A stretch of 64,000 nucleotides of DNA from Chitinophaga niabensis. Lineage in GTDB: Bacteria; Bacteroidota; Bacteroidia; Chitinophagales; Chitinophagaceae. Location of the stretch: assembly GCA_017849435.1 (NCBI GenBank), contig JAFIGY010000002.1, forward strand, positions 124,001-188,000, in the 5' to 3' direction. The notes under the pieces are model-generated. The model was not told where the DNA came from, searched no databases, and saw nothing but the letters and a program-made list of their open reading frames with translations. Position 1 is the stretch's first letter. Every line of letters begins with the position of its first letter. A program made the position numbers and the translations under genes. This document shows positions 42,986 through 51,610 of this stretch, in pieces.

Positions 42986-44764
42986 TCCTTTCCTTCCTTC
43001 ATTTTCCTTCAACGCCAGCAGATAGATCAATGATGCAGTGCCATCCATGGTAGGTTCATTGGTGCTGTAGTCCCCGTAATCATCATGATATACCACAAGG
43101 CTGCTCTGGAAGGGCGCATATTCATCGGGATCATTGAGACGGATGCCGATCAGGCTGTTGTAGATCGTTCCATATACGGGGCCGTCAACAAGACCACCAT
43201 CTATAGGGTAATGGCCCAGATGCGTAAATGCAGAATGAGGATCAACGGGCGTATCGCCATATGCCGGCAGGCCGTATACCATACTGGTGCCCCAGGGGTT
43301 GCAGCCAAAGAGCCAGTCAACATTCGCCTGTGCCAGTGCGGCATAAGAAGCGTCTCCGCTCAGTTGCTGATACCAGTAGCATTGAATAGCGAACGATGTG
43401 GTGAGGTTGTTGCTGCACCAGATGAAAGGAACACCCCGGAAGAAAGCGTTCTGCTTTGCCTTTTGCCATACCCTGTCGATACCCGTTCTGTAATATCCGA
43501 TCAGTTGCTGTTGTTGCGCGCCATTGGTTTGCTTCGCCATTTCATAGTGACCGATGTTGATGAACGGATACCATTGATAGTGACTGGCCGTATCCGCGCC
43601 GAGCCAGGGTGTAACGGGTTCCTGCACAGCGTATTTCCATCCTTCTTTCAAAAGCATCTGCTTCCGGGTAACGGCGTACAGTTGAGCCGCCGCCAGTTCC
43701 ATATCATCCGTCCAGTTATCTTCCGCATAAATGTATGGCGACAGTACCGAAGCAGTTTGCTGCACACCCGGCTTCTTCACACCCAGCGCATACGCCGTAG
43801 CAGCGCGTTTCAACAGGGTAGCCGCGTAGCCGGGATCAGTATCCTTCAGTAAAGCATATCCCAATGCAAAAGCCCCCGCAAATTTTCCTGCTGTGGAAGC
43901 CACGCCGGTGCTTTTGTTCATCTTGTTATATTTCACACCCTGCACCTGCGGTTCCCCGGAGCAGAAGTAAACCGGCCGCTCAAAACCTCTCCCGTAAAAA
44001 TTATCCTCCTTCGGAATGCGCATGCCTTTGTGGTCCCGATCATCTGCAATCTGGTTGAAAAGCCAGTCGTCTTTCGGATGCATTTTCAATAGCCAGTCCA
44101 GCCCCCACCGCGCTTCATCCAGCACATCAGCGGTGTTATTGCTGCCGGGAAGGCCATTCGCTGCATACTGATCGGCAAACACAGCGGGAAAATCGCGATA
44201 AGCAGCGAGAAGATGATACGCTGCATTGGCAGATGTGGTGGAATACTGAAGATAATCGCTGGCATCATGCCATCCTCCCACTACATCGATATGGGTGCTG
44301 TCCGGCATGGGGCCATAGAGCGTATAACCATCGAAAGTATGACAGGAATCTTTCAGGAAAGGATTGAAGCCGCTGCGTTGCTGACGCATATACCGCAAAC
44401 AGAAATCCGCCGCACCCTTGTACACGTCTGCCGCAATGCGGAACACGGGCGACTGCGTATTACCGGTTTTCAGATAATAAACACCGGGCGTTCTGAATGC
44501 GGAAAAATCGAGCCGATAGGTTTGATGGAATGGACCATAGCTGCCATAAGCCTTGCCGGCAGTGCCATTGAACACCACTTTTCCGCTGGCGGAATCCACC
44601 AGTTGAAAAGACCGGAGCGCATCATTTGCCATGCTGCCCCACACCGCCACTTTCACACCAGCGGGCAGGTATCCCAGCTGATTGATGCGGATATAATCCG
44701 TCCGCGGCTCTTGCGAAAAGAGAGATAATGGTAATAATACGAGCAATAACAGGCAATGTTTCAT
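42962..44764 (-). CDS. Glycoside hydrolase family 9 enzyme
   Basis: A 600-residue exported enzyme with signal peptide MKHCLLLLVLLPLSLFSQ. An N-terminal Ig-like domain (about residues 20-105, starting IRINQLGYLPAG) precedes the GH9 catalytic barrel. The catalytic base pair is in VVGGWHDASDYLQY and the acid Glu in GDYSTNEPTMDGTASL. GH9 inverting enzymes are mostly endoglucanases, but the family also holds beta-glucosidases and exo-beta-glucosaminidases. The neighbouring nagA and susCD make an amino-sugar substrate possible; cellulose or mixed glucan is the alternative. No type IX sorting domain is seen at the C-terminus, so it probably stays periplasmic. Confidence 0.9.
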   Translation of the reverse strand: MKHCLLLLVLLPLSLFSQEPRTDYIRINQLGYLPAGVKVAVWGSMANDALRSFQLVDSASGKVVFNGTAGKAYGSYGPFHQTYRLDFSAFRTPGVYYLKTGNTQSPVFRIAADVYKGAADFCLRYMRQQRSGFNPFLKDSCHTFDGYTLYGPMPDSTHIDVVGGWHDASDYLQYSTTSANAAYHLLAAYRDFPAVFADQYAANGLPGSNNTADVLDEARWGLDWLLKMHPKDDWLFNQIADDRDHKGMRIPKEDNFYGRGFERPVYFCSGEPQVQGVKYNKMNKSTGVASTAGKFAGAFALGYALLKDTDPGYAATLLKRAATAYALGVKKPGVQQTASVLSPYIYAEDNWTDDMELAAAQLYAVTRKQMLLKEGWKYAVQEPVTPWLGADTASHYQWYPFINIGHYEMAKQTNGAQQQQLIGYYRTGIDRVWQKAKQNAFFRGVPFIWCSNNLTTSFAIQCYWYQQLSGDASYAALAQANVDWLFGCNPWGTSMVYGLPAYGDTPVDPHSAFTHLGHYPIDGGLVDGPVYGTIYNSLIGIRLNDPDEYAPFQSSLVVYHDDYGDYSTNEPTMDGTASLIYLLALKENEGRKGSVKQAKK

Positions 44765-44811
44765 GACGGCGCTTTTGTTCAGTAATGAGACAAATTAGCC
44801 ATTATAAACCG

Positions 44812-45552
44812 TTACACCGCCGACTGCTGCAACATTTTTGAAGAGAGGAGATAGTTTTGATCCGGGCTATATATAAAAAGACAGCTGCCGTTGCGGATGC
44901 TTTGAATGATCTTCTTGTGCAATTTCACCGGGATAGCGGGGCAACCCAGGCTTCTCCCGATATACCCCTGCAGGTGCGCGAGTTTTTCATCCACATAATT
45001 AGCCGCATGCATCACGATGCCTCTTTCCATTGCATTGGAGTTGATGCCATCCTCTTCGCCTTCCAGCTTGAGGGAATAACCATGCTCCCCACGATATGTT
45101 TTACCGGTCACATAAAACCCGAGGCTGCTCTTATAGCTTTCCGGCGCATTGGAAAAGTCCGTGGCCATTTCTACCCCGGAGTTCCGGCCATGAGATACCA
45201 GTGAATTGAACAAGAGCTTCTTCTTAGTCAGATCGATCACAAAAAGCCGCTTCCGGGTAGAGGGCAGGCTGAAGTCTACGATCGAGAGGATATGCTGATT
45301 ATGCAACTTCCCTTCCCGGAGGAGAAGATCATACCCCTGCAAGGCATAGTGATAAGCCTCCTGAGACAGACCCAGGGCGCTCAGGGACAGTTGGTCATAC
45401 AGCATCTCTGTAGCAGAGATCTTTGCCGGTGCGGTGGTGGTGATAATAATACCTGTGCTTTTCGTCCCGATAGAAGATACTTTCAGGCTGAATAGGGAGG
45501 TAAGGACCAGGAAAGGGAGTACGTATGCTTTTTTACTAATGTGTAATTTCAT
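44812..45552 (-). CDS. Murein L,D-transpeptidase catalytic-domain-like protein
   Basis: A 246-residue exported protein with a signal/anchor near residues 10-30. It has the YkuD-related motif set: LFVIDLTKKKLLFNSLVSHGRNSG, then IVMHAANY and GYIGRSLGCPAIP with the catalytic Cys near residue 203 and its His in the MHAANY strand. Length and layout fit the small 'murein L,D-transpeptidase catalytic domain' proteins of Bacteroidota. It probably cross-links or trims peptidoglycan in the periplasm. It is a single leftward gene between the GH9 gene and the divergent TonB operon. Confidence 0.85.
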   Translation of the reverse strand: MKLHISKKAYVLPFLVLTSLFSLKVSSIGTKSTGIIITTTAPAKISATEMLYDQLSLSALGLSQEAYHYALQGYDLLLREGKLHNQHILSIVDFSLPSTRKRLFVIDLTKKKLLFNSLVSHGRNSGVEMATDFSNAPESYKSSLGFYVTGKTYRGEHGYSLKLEGEEDGINSNAMERGIVMHAANYVDEKLAHLQGYIGRSLGCPAIPVKLHKKIIQSIRNGSCLFIYSPDQNYLLSSKMLQQSAV

Positions 45553-45720
45553 CCGCTACATTGCATTTTCTCGTTACAAAACGACTTTTCCAGACAATTA
45601 TTGTGTTCGCAAAGATCCGAAAAGTGTGTCATCCGTTCTGTTAAAATCACTTTAAGTCTGTCAGCAGGCCGTCACAAAACCGGCCATCCGTCCCGGGTCA
45701 TTTCCGTCCATCCCGGACCG

Positions 45721-45754
45721 TGCAATTCGCCCCAAAAAGCATGCAACTCGCCCC
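45721..45754 (+). promoter_or_regulatory. Tandem 13-bp direct repeat, 21-bp period (candidate LytTR operator)
   Basis: TGCAATTCGCCCC (45721-45733) and TGCAACTCGCCCC (45742-45754) differ at one base and are 21 bp apart, two helical turns. The second copy falls where the -33 element of the 45773 promoter should be. LytTR activators such as AgrA bind 9-bp direct repeats with the same period, and the last gene of the operon encodes a LytTR protein. Confidence 0.5.
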
Positions 45755-45772
45755 TCAAACTTGCTACCACCC

Positions 45773-45780
45773 TACGTTTG
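45773..45780 (+). promoter_or_regulatory. -7 box of the TonB/LytTR operon
   Basis: TACGTTTG is an exact TAnnTTTG match, 29 bp before the ATG at 45810. There is no TTTG at the -33 position; the direct repeat lies there instead, as expected for an activator-dependent promoter. Confidence 0.5.
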
Positions 45781-45809
45781 CTGGTATTTTTGCGGAACAA
45801 GAACGATAT

Positions 45810-47999
45810 ATGAGAACAGTCCTTTTTACCATCTTAATCAGCCTGATCCTGTCCCCTGCCTTTGCACAGATCACCATCTCCGGTACCGTCAAAGACCGGC
45901 AGCAGCATCCCCTGCCGGGAGCCAGTATTTCCATAGAGCATACTTATTATGGGGCCACCGCCGGGGAGAATGGAGCGTTTTCCTTTACAGCACCCCTGAG
46001 CGGGCCCGCTAAGATTGTCATCAGCATTACGGGGTACTATCCTTACGAGCAGATGATCGCCCCCGATAAATCCCCGGTAGAGATCCAGGCTGTACTCCGG
46101 GAACGGATCAGCGAATTGAAGGCTGTTACCATTACGGCCGGCAGCTTCGAAGCCAGTGATAAAAAACGCACTTCTATATTGAAATCTGTAGACATCGTAA
46201 CCACCGCCGGGCAGCAGGCGGATATTGTAGCCGCCCTTAAAACATTACCCGGTGCCCAGCAGGTAGGTGAAACTGAAGGGCTTTTCGTACGCGGTGGCTC
46301 CGGCAGCGAAACCCGGGTATTCATTGACGGGCTGATGGTGAACAATCCTTTTTTCAGCAATGTGCCGGACATTGCCCAACGGGGGCGTTTCTCCCCTTTG
46401 CTTTTCAAGGGCACCAATTTCAGCAGCGGCGGCTACTCCGCCCAGTATGGTCAGGGACTGTCCTCCGCGTTACAGCTCGAAAGCCAGGACCTGCCCTCCC
46501 GCACGGAAAGCAACTGGATCATTTCCTCCGCCCAGCTGAGCGTTACCGGGCAAAAGCTGTATAAATCCGGGAAGAGCAGCATCGGGGGTAGCGTGACCTA
46601 TTCCAACCTGGCGCCTTATTTCGGGGTGGTGCCGCAGAAGGTCTCCTACCCCAAGGCCCCCGAGATCATCAACTCGGAATTCTTCGCCCGGCGAAAAACG
46701 AAGAACGGCATGCTGAAACTCTACGGATATGCCGGGTATAATACCATCGCGTTTTCAAAACCCGCTATCGGCAACGAACAATGGCAGCAGCAATTCCGGT
46801 TGTTCAACAACAACGCCTATACGAATATTACCTATAATGGGAAACTGAACAGCGCCTGGAAATGGTACGCGGGTGGCTCCATCAGCCTGAATAAAGATGA
46901 TGTCAGGGTGAAAGTGATGGCAGGCGATACCCTGAAAAGCCATTTCTCCCCGCAACCGGAAAACCTCACCACACAGGCCAAAACCGTATTCACGCGATCC
47001 CTCGGCACAGGGCTCAATAAACTGTATATCGGTGCGGAGTGGCAGTATATGCGGGATCACATTTTTGCGGAAGACAGCATTCCTTCCCTTACTATTAAAG
47101 ATCATTACACCGCCGCTTTTGCGGAAACCGACATCTACCTGAGCGCTTCCTTCACCACCCGGTTGGGGGTTCGGTGGGAGTATAGCGGGCTGTTGGGGCA
47201 GGGGGCTGTATCTCCCCGTGCTTCCCTCGCCTGGAAGATCGATGGTCGTCAGCAGGTTTCCGCCGCCTACGGCGATTTCTGCCAGAAGCCGGAAACCAAT
47301 TACCTCTTCCGCAACCAGCAGCTGCTGTTCGGCAAAGCCACCCACTACATCCTGAACTATATGTACCAGGCCAACGACCGCCTGCTACGGGTGGAGGCTT
47401 TCTACAAGGGATATCACCGGCTTGTAACTTATCCTGTCGGCAAACCCGCGCTATTGTCCAGTGACGGCTCCGGTTATGCACAAGGGTTTGAAGTATTCTG
47501 GCGGGACAAACGTTCCATCCGCGGTTTCGATTACTGGATCTCTTATTCCTACCTCGATACCAAGCGGCAGTACCTTGATTATCCTTTCAAAGTACAGCCC
47601 GGCTTTGCCGCCACACATACCGCCAGCGTGGTGGCGAAGAAATATGTAGCGCCTGTCTCAACCTATATTTCCACCACCTACACCTTCGCCTCCGGCCGCC
47701 CTTATTACAATCCGAACCGGCCGCTGCAGATGTTTATGCAGGACCGGACTATCGATTATCATACCCTCGGGCTGCAGCTGAATTATCTCACGCAGTTCCG
47801 GAATGTATACGCCGTATTCATTTTCAACATGAGCAACGTGATCGGGAACCAGCAGATCTACACCTGGCGTTTCGCCGGCGACAAAGGAGCCGACGGCCTG
47901 TACCGGGGGGAGGCAGTAACGCCAATGGCTAAACGTTTCTTCTTTATCGGCTGCTACCTCAGCATGGGTATGGACAGAAGGAAAACATTTATCGATTAA
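45810..47999 (+). CDS. TonB-dependent receptor
   Basis: A 729-residue outer-membrane receptor; the ATG at 45810 gives the signal peptide MRTVLFTILISLILSPAFAQ, while the frame extends 30 codons upstream over the promoter. A carboxypeptidase-regulatory-like domain (about residues 22-100, ISGTVKDRQQHPLPGASISI) is followed by a plug with VRGGSGSETRVFIDGLMVNNPF and a C-terminal barrel. It is not SusC-like and has no SusD neighbour. The ligand is unknown. It heads a three-gene unit with a periplasmic protein (20 bp gap) and a membrane LytTR protein. Confidence 0.9.
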   Translation: MRTVLFTILISLILSPAFAQITISGTVKDRQQHPLPGASISIEHTYYGATAGENGAFSFTAPLSGPAKIVISITGYYPYEQMIAPDKSPVEIQAVLRERISELKAVTITAGSFEASDKKRTSILKSVDIVTTAGQQADIVAALKTLPGAQQVGETEGLFVRGGSGSETRVFIDGLMVNNPFFSNVPDIAQRGRFSPLLFKGTNFSSGGYSAQYGQGLSSALQLESQDLPSRTESNWIISSAQLSVTGQKLYKSGKSSIGGSVTYSNLAPYFGVVPQKVSYPKAPEIINSEFFARRKTKNGMLKLYGYAGYNTIAFSKPAIGNEQWQQQFRLFNNNAYTNITYNGKLNSAWKWYAGGSISLNKDDVRVKVMAGDTLKSHFSPQPENLTTQAKTVFTRSLGTGLNKLYIGAEWQYMRDHIFAEDSIPSLTIKDHYTAAFAETDIYLSASFTTRLGVRWEYSGLLGQGAVSPRASLAWKIDGRQQVSAAYGDFCQKPETNYLFRNQQLLFGKATHYILNYMYQANDRLLRVEAFYKGYHRLVTYPVGKPALLSSDGSGYAQGFEVFWRDKRSIRGFDYWISYSYLDTKRQYLDYPFKVQPGFAATHTASVVAKKYVAPVSTYISTTYTFASGRPYYNPNRPLQMFMQDRTIDYHTLGLQLNYLTQFRNVYAVFIFNMSNVIGNQQIYTWRFAGDKGADGLYRGEAVTPMAKRFFFIGCYLSMGMDRRKTFID

Positions 48000-48019
48000 T
48001 ACATTTAAACACTATCATC

Positions 48020-48682
48020 ATGAAAAAGTTAATGACCATCCTCTTCATCAGCCTGTTCGTTTGCACCCGCATGTCCGCACAAACGGCCCATCCTTTTATC
48101 AGCACCATGGAAACCCAGCTCAAAACCCTCGACACAGCGTCCACCGGCGCCACTTTGATGACTCTTGCCAATACGTTCGAGCGTATCGGGAAAACGGAAA
48201 AGAACCGCTGGGAGCCTTACTACTACGCCGCATTCTGTTACGCGATGATGACGGCCGGAAGTCCGGATAAATCCCGGATCGATGTGCTGGCAGACAAAGC
48301 GGAGGGATACCTCAACGATGCCACAGTCATTGATGCGAATAACTCCGAAGTGAACGCCCTGCGTGCGTGGGTATTGTATATGCGGGTTTCAGTGGATCCT
48401 ATGGCAAGGTGGCAGACCATTGGCCGGGAGGCCGCCGGGTACCTGGAGCGGTCGAAGGCGCAGGACCCTTCCAATCCCCGGCCTTATTACATCGAAGGCA
48501 GAACAAAACTGCGGGTGCCGGAGGGTTTGGGCGGCGGCGCAGAAGCGGCGCTCGCATCGGTGAATACCAGCCTGGAGAAATTCGCAGCGTTCAAGCCGGC
48601 CAGCACCATCGCGCCAAACTGGGGAAAGCAGCCGGCAGAAAGGTTCCAGCGGGACCTGAACGCAAAGATTTCCAATAAATAA
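48020..48682 (+). CDS. Periplasmic TPR-like protein of unknown function
   Basis: A 220-residue protein with signal peptide MKKLMTILFISLFVCTRMSAQ. The mature part is all-helical, with TPR-like spacing: RWEPYYYAAFCYAMM, then DANNSEVNALRAWVLYMRVSV and DPSNPRPYYIEGRTKL. No catalytic motif is seen. Its place between the TonB receptor and the membrane LytTR regulator, with gaps of 20 and 12 bp, suggests an accessory or sensing role for that receptor (inference). Confidence 0.75.
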   Translation: MKKLMTILFISLFVCTRMSAQTAHPFISTMETQLKTLDTASTGATLMTLANTFERIGKTEKNRWEPYYYAAFCYAMMTAGSPDKSRIDVLADKAEGYLNDATVIDANNSEVNALRAWVLYMRVSVDPMARWQTIGREAAGYLERSKAQDPSNPRPYYIEGRTKLRVPEGLGGGAEAALASVNTSLEKFAAFKPASTIAPNWGKQPAERFQRDLNAKISNK

Positions 48683-48694
48683 TACCTTTACCGT

Positions 48695-49591
48695 ATGCAA
48701 ATCCTGCAACAGAAGTTTCCGTTGAATATTAGTCTTGGCACAAGGATGCGGGTAGGAGCCGCTTATGGCGTGTTTGTCATGCTCTTCCTGGTGTGGTTCA
48801 AACCTTTCGGGATGGATGAGTTGCCTTCGGAGAGGGTATTCACCGCCAGTATTATTTACGGTGTTATCACCTTTGCGTGCATCGTGGGTTGCTCGATGGG
48901 ACTCACCCTGCTTTTCCCGAATTACTTCAGGGAAGAGAACTGGACTACCGGGCGCCACATCTTCATTACCACTATCACCGTGTTGCTAGTTGGCATTGTG
49001 AACTACGGCTTGTCCCCGCTTTTCCTGAGCGCCACCTATAGCTGGCGGAATATGTTCTGGTTCCAGGGGGCCACTCTTTCACTGGCACTTCTTCCGATCA
49101 CGATCTATTCGTTGCTCGCGCAGAACCGGTTACTGAAAAAATTCGAGCTGCAGGCCGCACAGCTGGAGCAGAAGTTGCAGGAGAAGCTGGAAAAGGAGGC
49201 CACCACTCCTTTGCCGGAGAAAGCGTCCGGGCACATTGAGCTCACGGGCGATAATCAGAATGAACAACTGATCCTTCCGCTGGATGATTTCTATTACATC
49301 ACGGCCGCGAACAATTATATCAAAGTATATTTCCGGAAGAATAACGCGATCGTATATACGATCGTCCGGATGACGATGAAAAAGGCGGAAGAAGCCCTAC
49401 TGCCGTGGCAGAGCCTGTTTCGATGCCATCGCGCTTATATTGTGAATCTGGACAAGGTGCAGCATGTGGAAGGCAATGCGCAGGGGTATAAATTGCTGTT
49501 GCAGGATGCGGAAGAACCGGTGCCGGTGTCCCGTTCGCTGAACAGTGAATTGTCTGACCGCTTGCTGGCAGTGCGGAAATATGTAAAATGA
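48695..49591 (+). CDS. Membrane-anchored LytTR transcription factor
   Basis: A 298-residue one-component regulator: four membrane helices (about residues 20-145), a coiled-coil rich in Glu/Lys/Gln (about 150-180), and a C-terminal LytTR domain (about 195-298) with DDFYYITAANNYIKVYF and LFRCHRAYIVNLDKVQHVEG. There is no receiver domain, so control would come through the membrane part. It is last in the TonB receptor operon and ends before a strong terminator. It is inferred to act on the tandem repeat at 45721-45754. Confidence 0.88.
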   Translation: MQILQQKFPLNISLGTRMRVGAAYGVFVMLFLVWFKPFGMDELPSERVFTASIIYGVITFACIVGCSMGLTLLFPNYFREENWTTGRHIFITTITVLLVGIVNYGLSPLFLSATYSWRNMFWFQGATLSLALLPITIYSLLAQNRLLKKFELQAAQLEQKLQEKLEKEATTPLPEKASGHIELTGDNQNEQLILPLDDFYYITAANNYIKVYFRKNNAIVYTIVRMTMKKAEEALLPWQSLFRCHRAYIVNLDKVQHVEGNAQGYKLLLQDAEEPVPVSRSLNSELSDRLLAVRKYVK

Positions 49592-49678
49592 TCAATGTTG
49601 TTCGTCCTGAAAATTGCAGCTGTTTTGAAGGAGATGATATAATGAATGATGAACGCAAACTGATTCAACATAACAACG

Positions 49679-49709
49679 GTCCCGCAAGCAATTGCGGGAC
49701 TTTTTTTTT
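49679..49709 (+). terminator. Rho-independent terminator of the TonB/LytTR operon
   Basis: A perfect 9-bp stem GTCCCGCAA / TTGCGGGAC with a GCAA (GNRA) tetraloop and nine T residues, 88 bp after the LytTR stop. It is one of the strongest terminators in the window. Confidence 0.9.
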
Positions 49710-49855
49710 GCACATATGCGGATGAATAAACGGCGATTTGCGGTAGCTCATATAGGTGATCATGTATCATCACGACCATTTCATGTCTGCATATAATTTT
49801 TTCATTACAATGCGCGCGAAGTTTCAATGTGATGAATATCTGGTCTTAGGATGGA

Positions 49856-51394
49856 TCACATAAATATTTCCCGATATTTATTTTCAATAACCTCTACTTC
49901 TTCCGGCTGCAGTGCGGAAAACTCTTTTATCCTGGCTCGTTCGGACAGTTTCCCCTCGCCCTGCTCGAGAAAGCGAACAATCAGGGCCACCATTTTATCC
50001 GGCATTTCGAACTGGTTATCGAGAAACTCCTTTATGTGGGCATATTTTTCAAGGTAGTCGACTTCTTCAGGTATGGTCTTTTCAATAGTCTGCTGCACAC
50101 AGCTATAGAGGAATTCTGCCTGCTTCGTGGCATCATAGTATTTATATAGATCGATGGTATCATTCAGCACATCCACATTGTTGTCCGGCGACGGTTTCCA
50201 CTCTATGAGATCGAGTGAAGGCGTGGAGAAATGCTCTAGGGCACGCCTATATTCGTTGAGCCGTTCGAGAATGATTGCAGATATCGGGAAGATGATACCT
50301 TGGGCCACGTATTCTTTCCGTAGAAGGACGTGGTGTATAAGGTACCGATGTATCCTACCATTACCATCTACAAAGGGGTGAATAAATACGAAACCAAATG
50401 CGATCGTTGCGGCGGCAATCACAGCATCAAATTTCTCATCTTTTTCCAGCCGCCTATCTGTGGCAATAACACCATCCATCAGTGATGGCAGGTCTTGCCA
50501 CTTCGCAGAAATGTGATCTGGTATAGGCATTCCGGTTCTTCTGTCGTGCTCGCCCACAAAGCCTCCTTGCTGGCGCCATCCCATTTTCGTAAACCGGCGA
50601 TCATCTATCACGATGTGCTGCAGTCTGACGAGCTCATCCTTGGAAATCTCCCTTTGTCCAGCCTGACCAATTGCACGTCCCCACCGCTGCGCGCGGTTCT
50701 GCGGTGGGTGCTCTCCTTCGATCGCATAGGATGCTTTTGAATCTTTCAAAAGCAAGAACGCGGCCGTGCGCGCCATCACATCCGGATGGATCTTCCCGAC
50801 AAGCGCTTTTATTCTACTCGACAGATCCTGCCTGATGTATTTCTGCAGTGCGGGGGTTTTGCGAGTCAACGGGCAAAACCCGGGAACTCCTGGAAGATTG
50901 TTTCTTACCCGATGCCGCTTCGATAGCATGGGGGAGCTTCCGAATTGAAGATTTTCGTCCAGAACATCCACATAGTTTCCGGCCGTAAGATCAGGAAGGT
51001 CAAGCTGGCTGTTCATCAACCATTCATAGAGAAACCATAGCCTGCGGCGATATAGACCTGTGGGCTCTGCTGCGATCATGGCTGTGACCTCGTCAGCGGC
51101 CAATACCCCAAAAAGCTTTTTTAAGACCGCCAAATCAACACCTTCATACTTTAGTGCGAAGGTTAGGTGATCCGCAAGGCTATCTTCAGGCATGTACCGG
51201 GGCGATAGTACTATCCACTCATCAGTTTCGTACTGTTTATGCTTCTGGCTTATAAGTGCCAACCGATCGGGTATAGGAACCTGCAAGTCATAATGCCGTA
51301 TGATGGTACCGTATCCAGCCAAAACGCCCTCCTCTGGAGCCACTTTTCCCTGAAAAACGCTTATGGAATATGAAAAATGCTTACGAATTGTCAT
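49856..51394 (-). CDS. Fic-domain protein (probable AMP-transferase)
   Basis: A 512-residue cytosolic protein. The Fic core motif HPFVDGNGRIHR is complete (near residues 340-350), so catalysis is expected: transfer of AMP (or another nucleotide moiety) from ATP to target hydroxyls. The inhibitory motif SYAIEG (pattern S/T-xxx-E-G/N, near residue 220) precedes the core, marking a class II, self-inhibited Fic protein. An N-terminal DUF4172-like or winged part (residues 1-200) and a helical C-terminus flank it. The gene stands alone with no Fic antitoxin partner beside it. A direct repeat covers its first codons. Confidence 0.88.
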   Translation of the reverse strand: MTIRKHFSYSISVFQGKVAPEEGVLAGYGTIIRHYDLQVPIPDRLALISQKHKQYETDEWIVLSPRYMPEDSLADHLTFALKYEGVDLAVLKKLFGVLAADEVTAMIAAEPTGLYRRRLWFLYEWLMNSQLDLPDLTAGNYVDVLDENLQFGSSPMLSKRHRVRNNLPGVPGFCPLTRKTPALQKYIRQDLSSRIKALVGKIHPDVMARTAAFLLLKDSKASYAIEGEHPPQNRAQRWGRAIGQAGQREISKDELVRLQHIVIDDRRFTKMGWRQQGGFVGEHDRRTGMPIPDHISAKWQDLPSLMDGVIATDRRLEKDEKFDAVIAAATIAFGFVFIHPFVDGNGRIHRYLIHHVLLRKEYVAQGIIFPISAIILERLNEYRRALEHFSTPSLDLIEWKPSPDNNVDVLNDTIDLYKYYDATKQAEFLYSCVQQTIEKTIPEEVDYLEKYAHIKEFLDNQFEMPDKMVALIVRFLEQGEGKLSERARIKEFSALQPEEVEVIENKYREIFM

Positions 51395-51419
51395 AGTTCA
51401 CGAAAACTGATTACGAATT
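51372..51419. repeat. 18-bp direct repeat over the fic start codon
   Basis: Copies at 51372-51389 and 51402-51419 (GAAAAnTGnTTACGAATT, 16 of 18 bases identical) are exactly 30 bp apart, one inside codons 3-8 of fic and one just upstream. It could be an autoregulatory operator or a small local duplication. Confidence 0.55.
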
Positions 51420-51610
51420 TAAGGGAATTGGACCATAATTCGCAAGAGAAGTTGATAAGAGAATACATGCTTTATACTGGATTAGGACATGGCTTATCAG
51501 TGCTATAACTATACGGTTAGGCACCAATTTCCTCGAAATCGGCATAAACGAAATACGACTTTTTTACATGAAATGACGGCGCAGCCTTGCATTACGTTGG
51601 CCGGCTCCTG

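Noticed and set aside
49642..49725. 27-codon frame with a GGAG-like site, running through the operon terminator
   Set aside because: It looks like a leader peptide, but it lies after the last gene and no gene follows on that strand; translation through the hairpin is probably chance.
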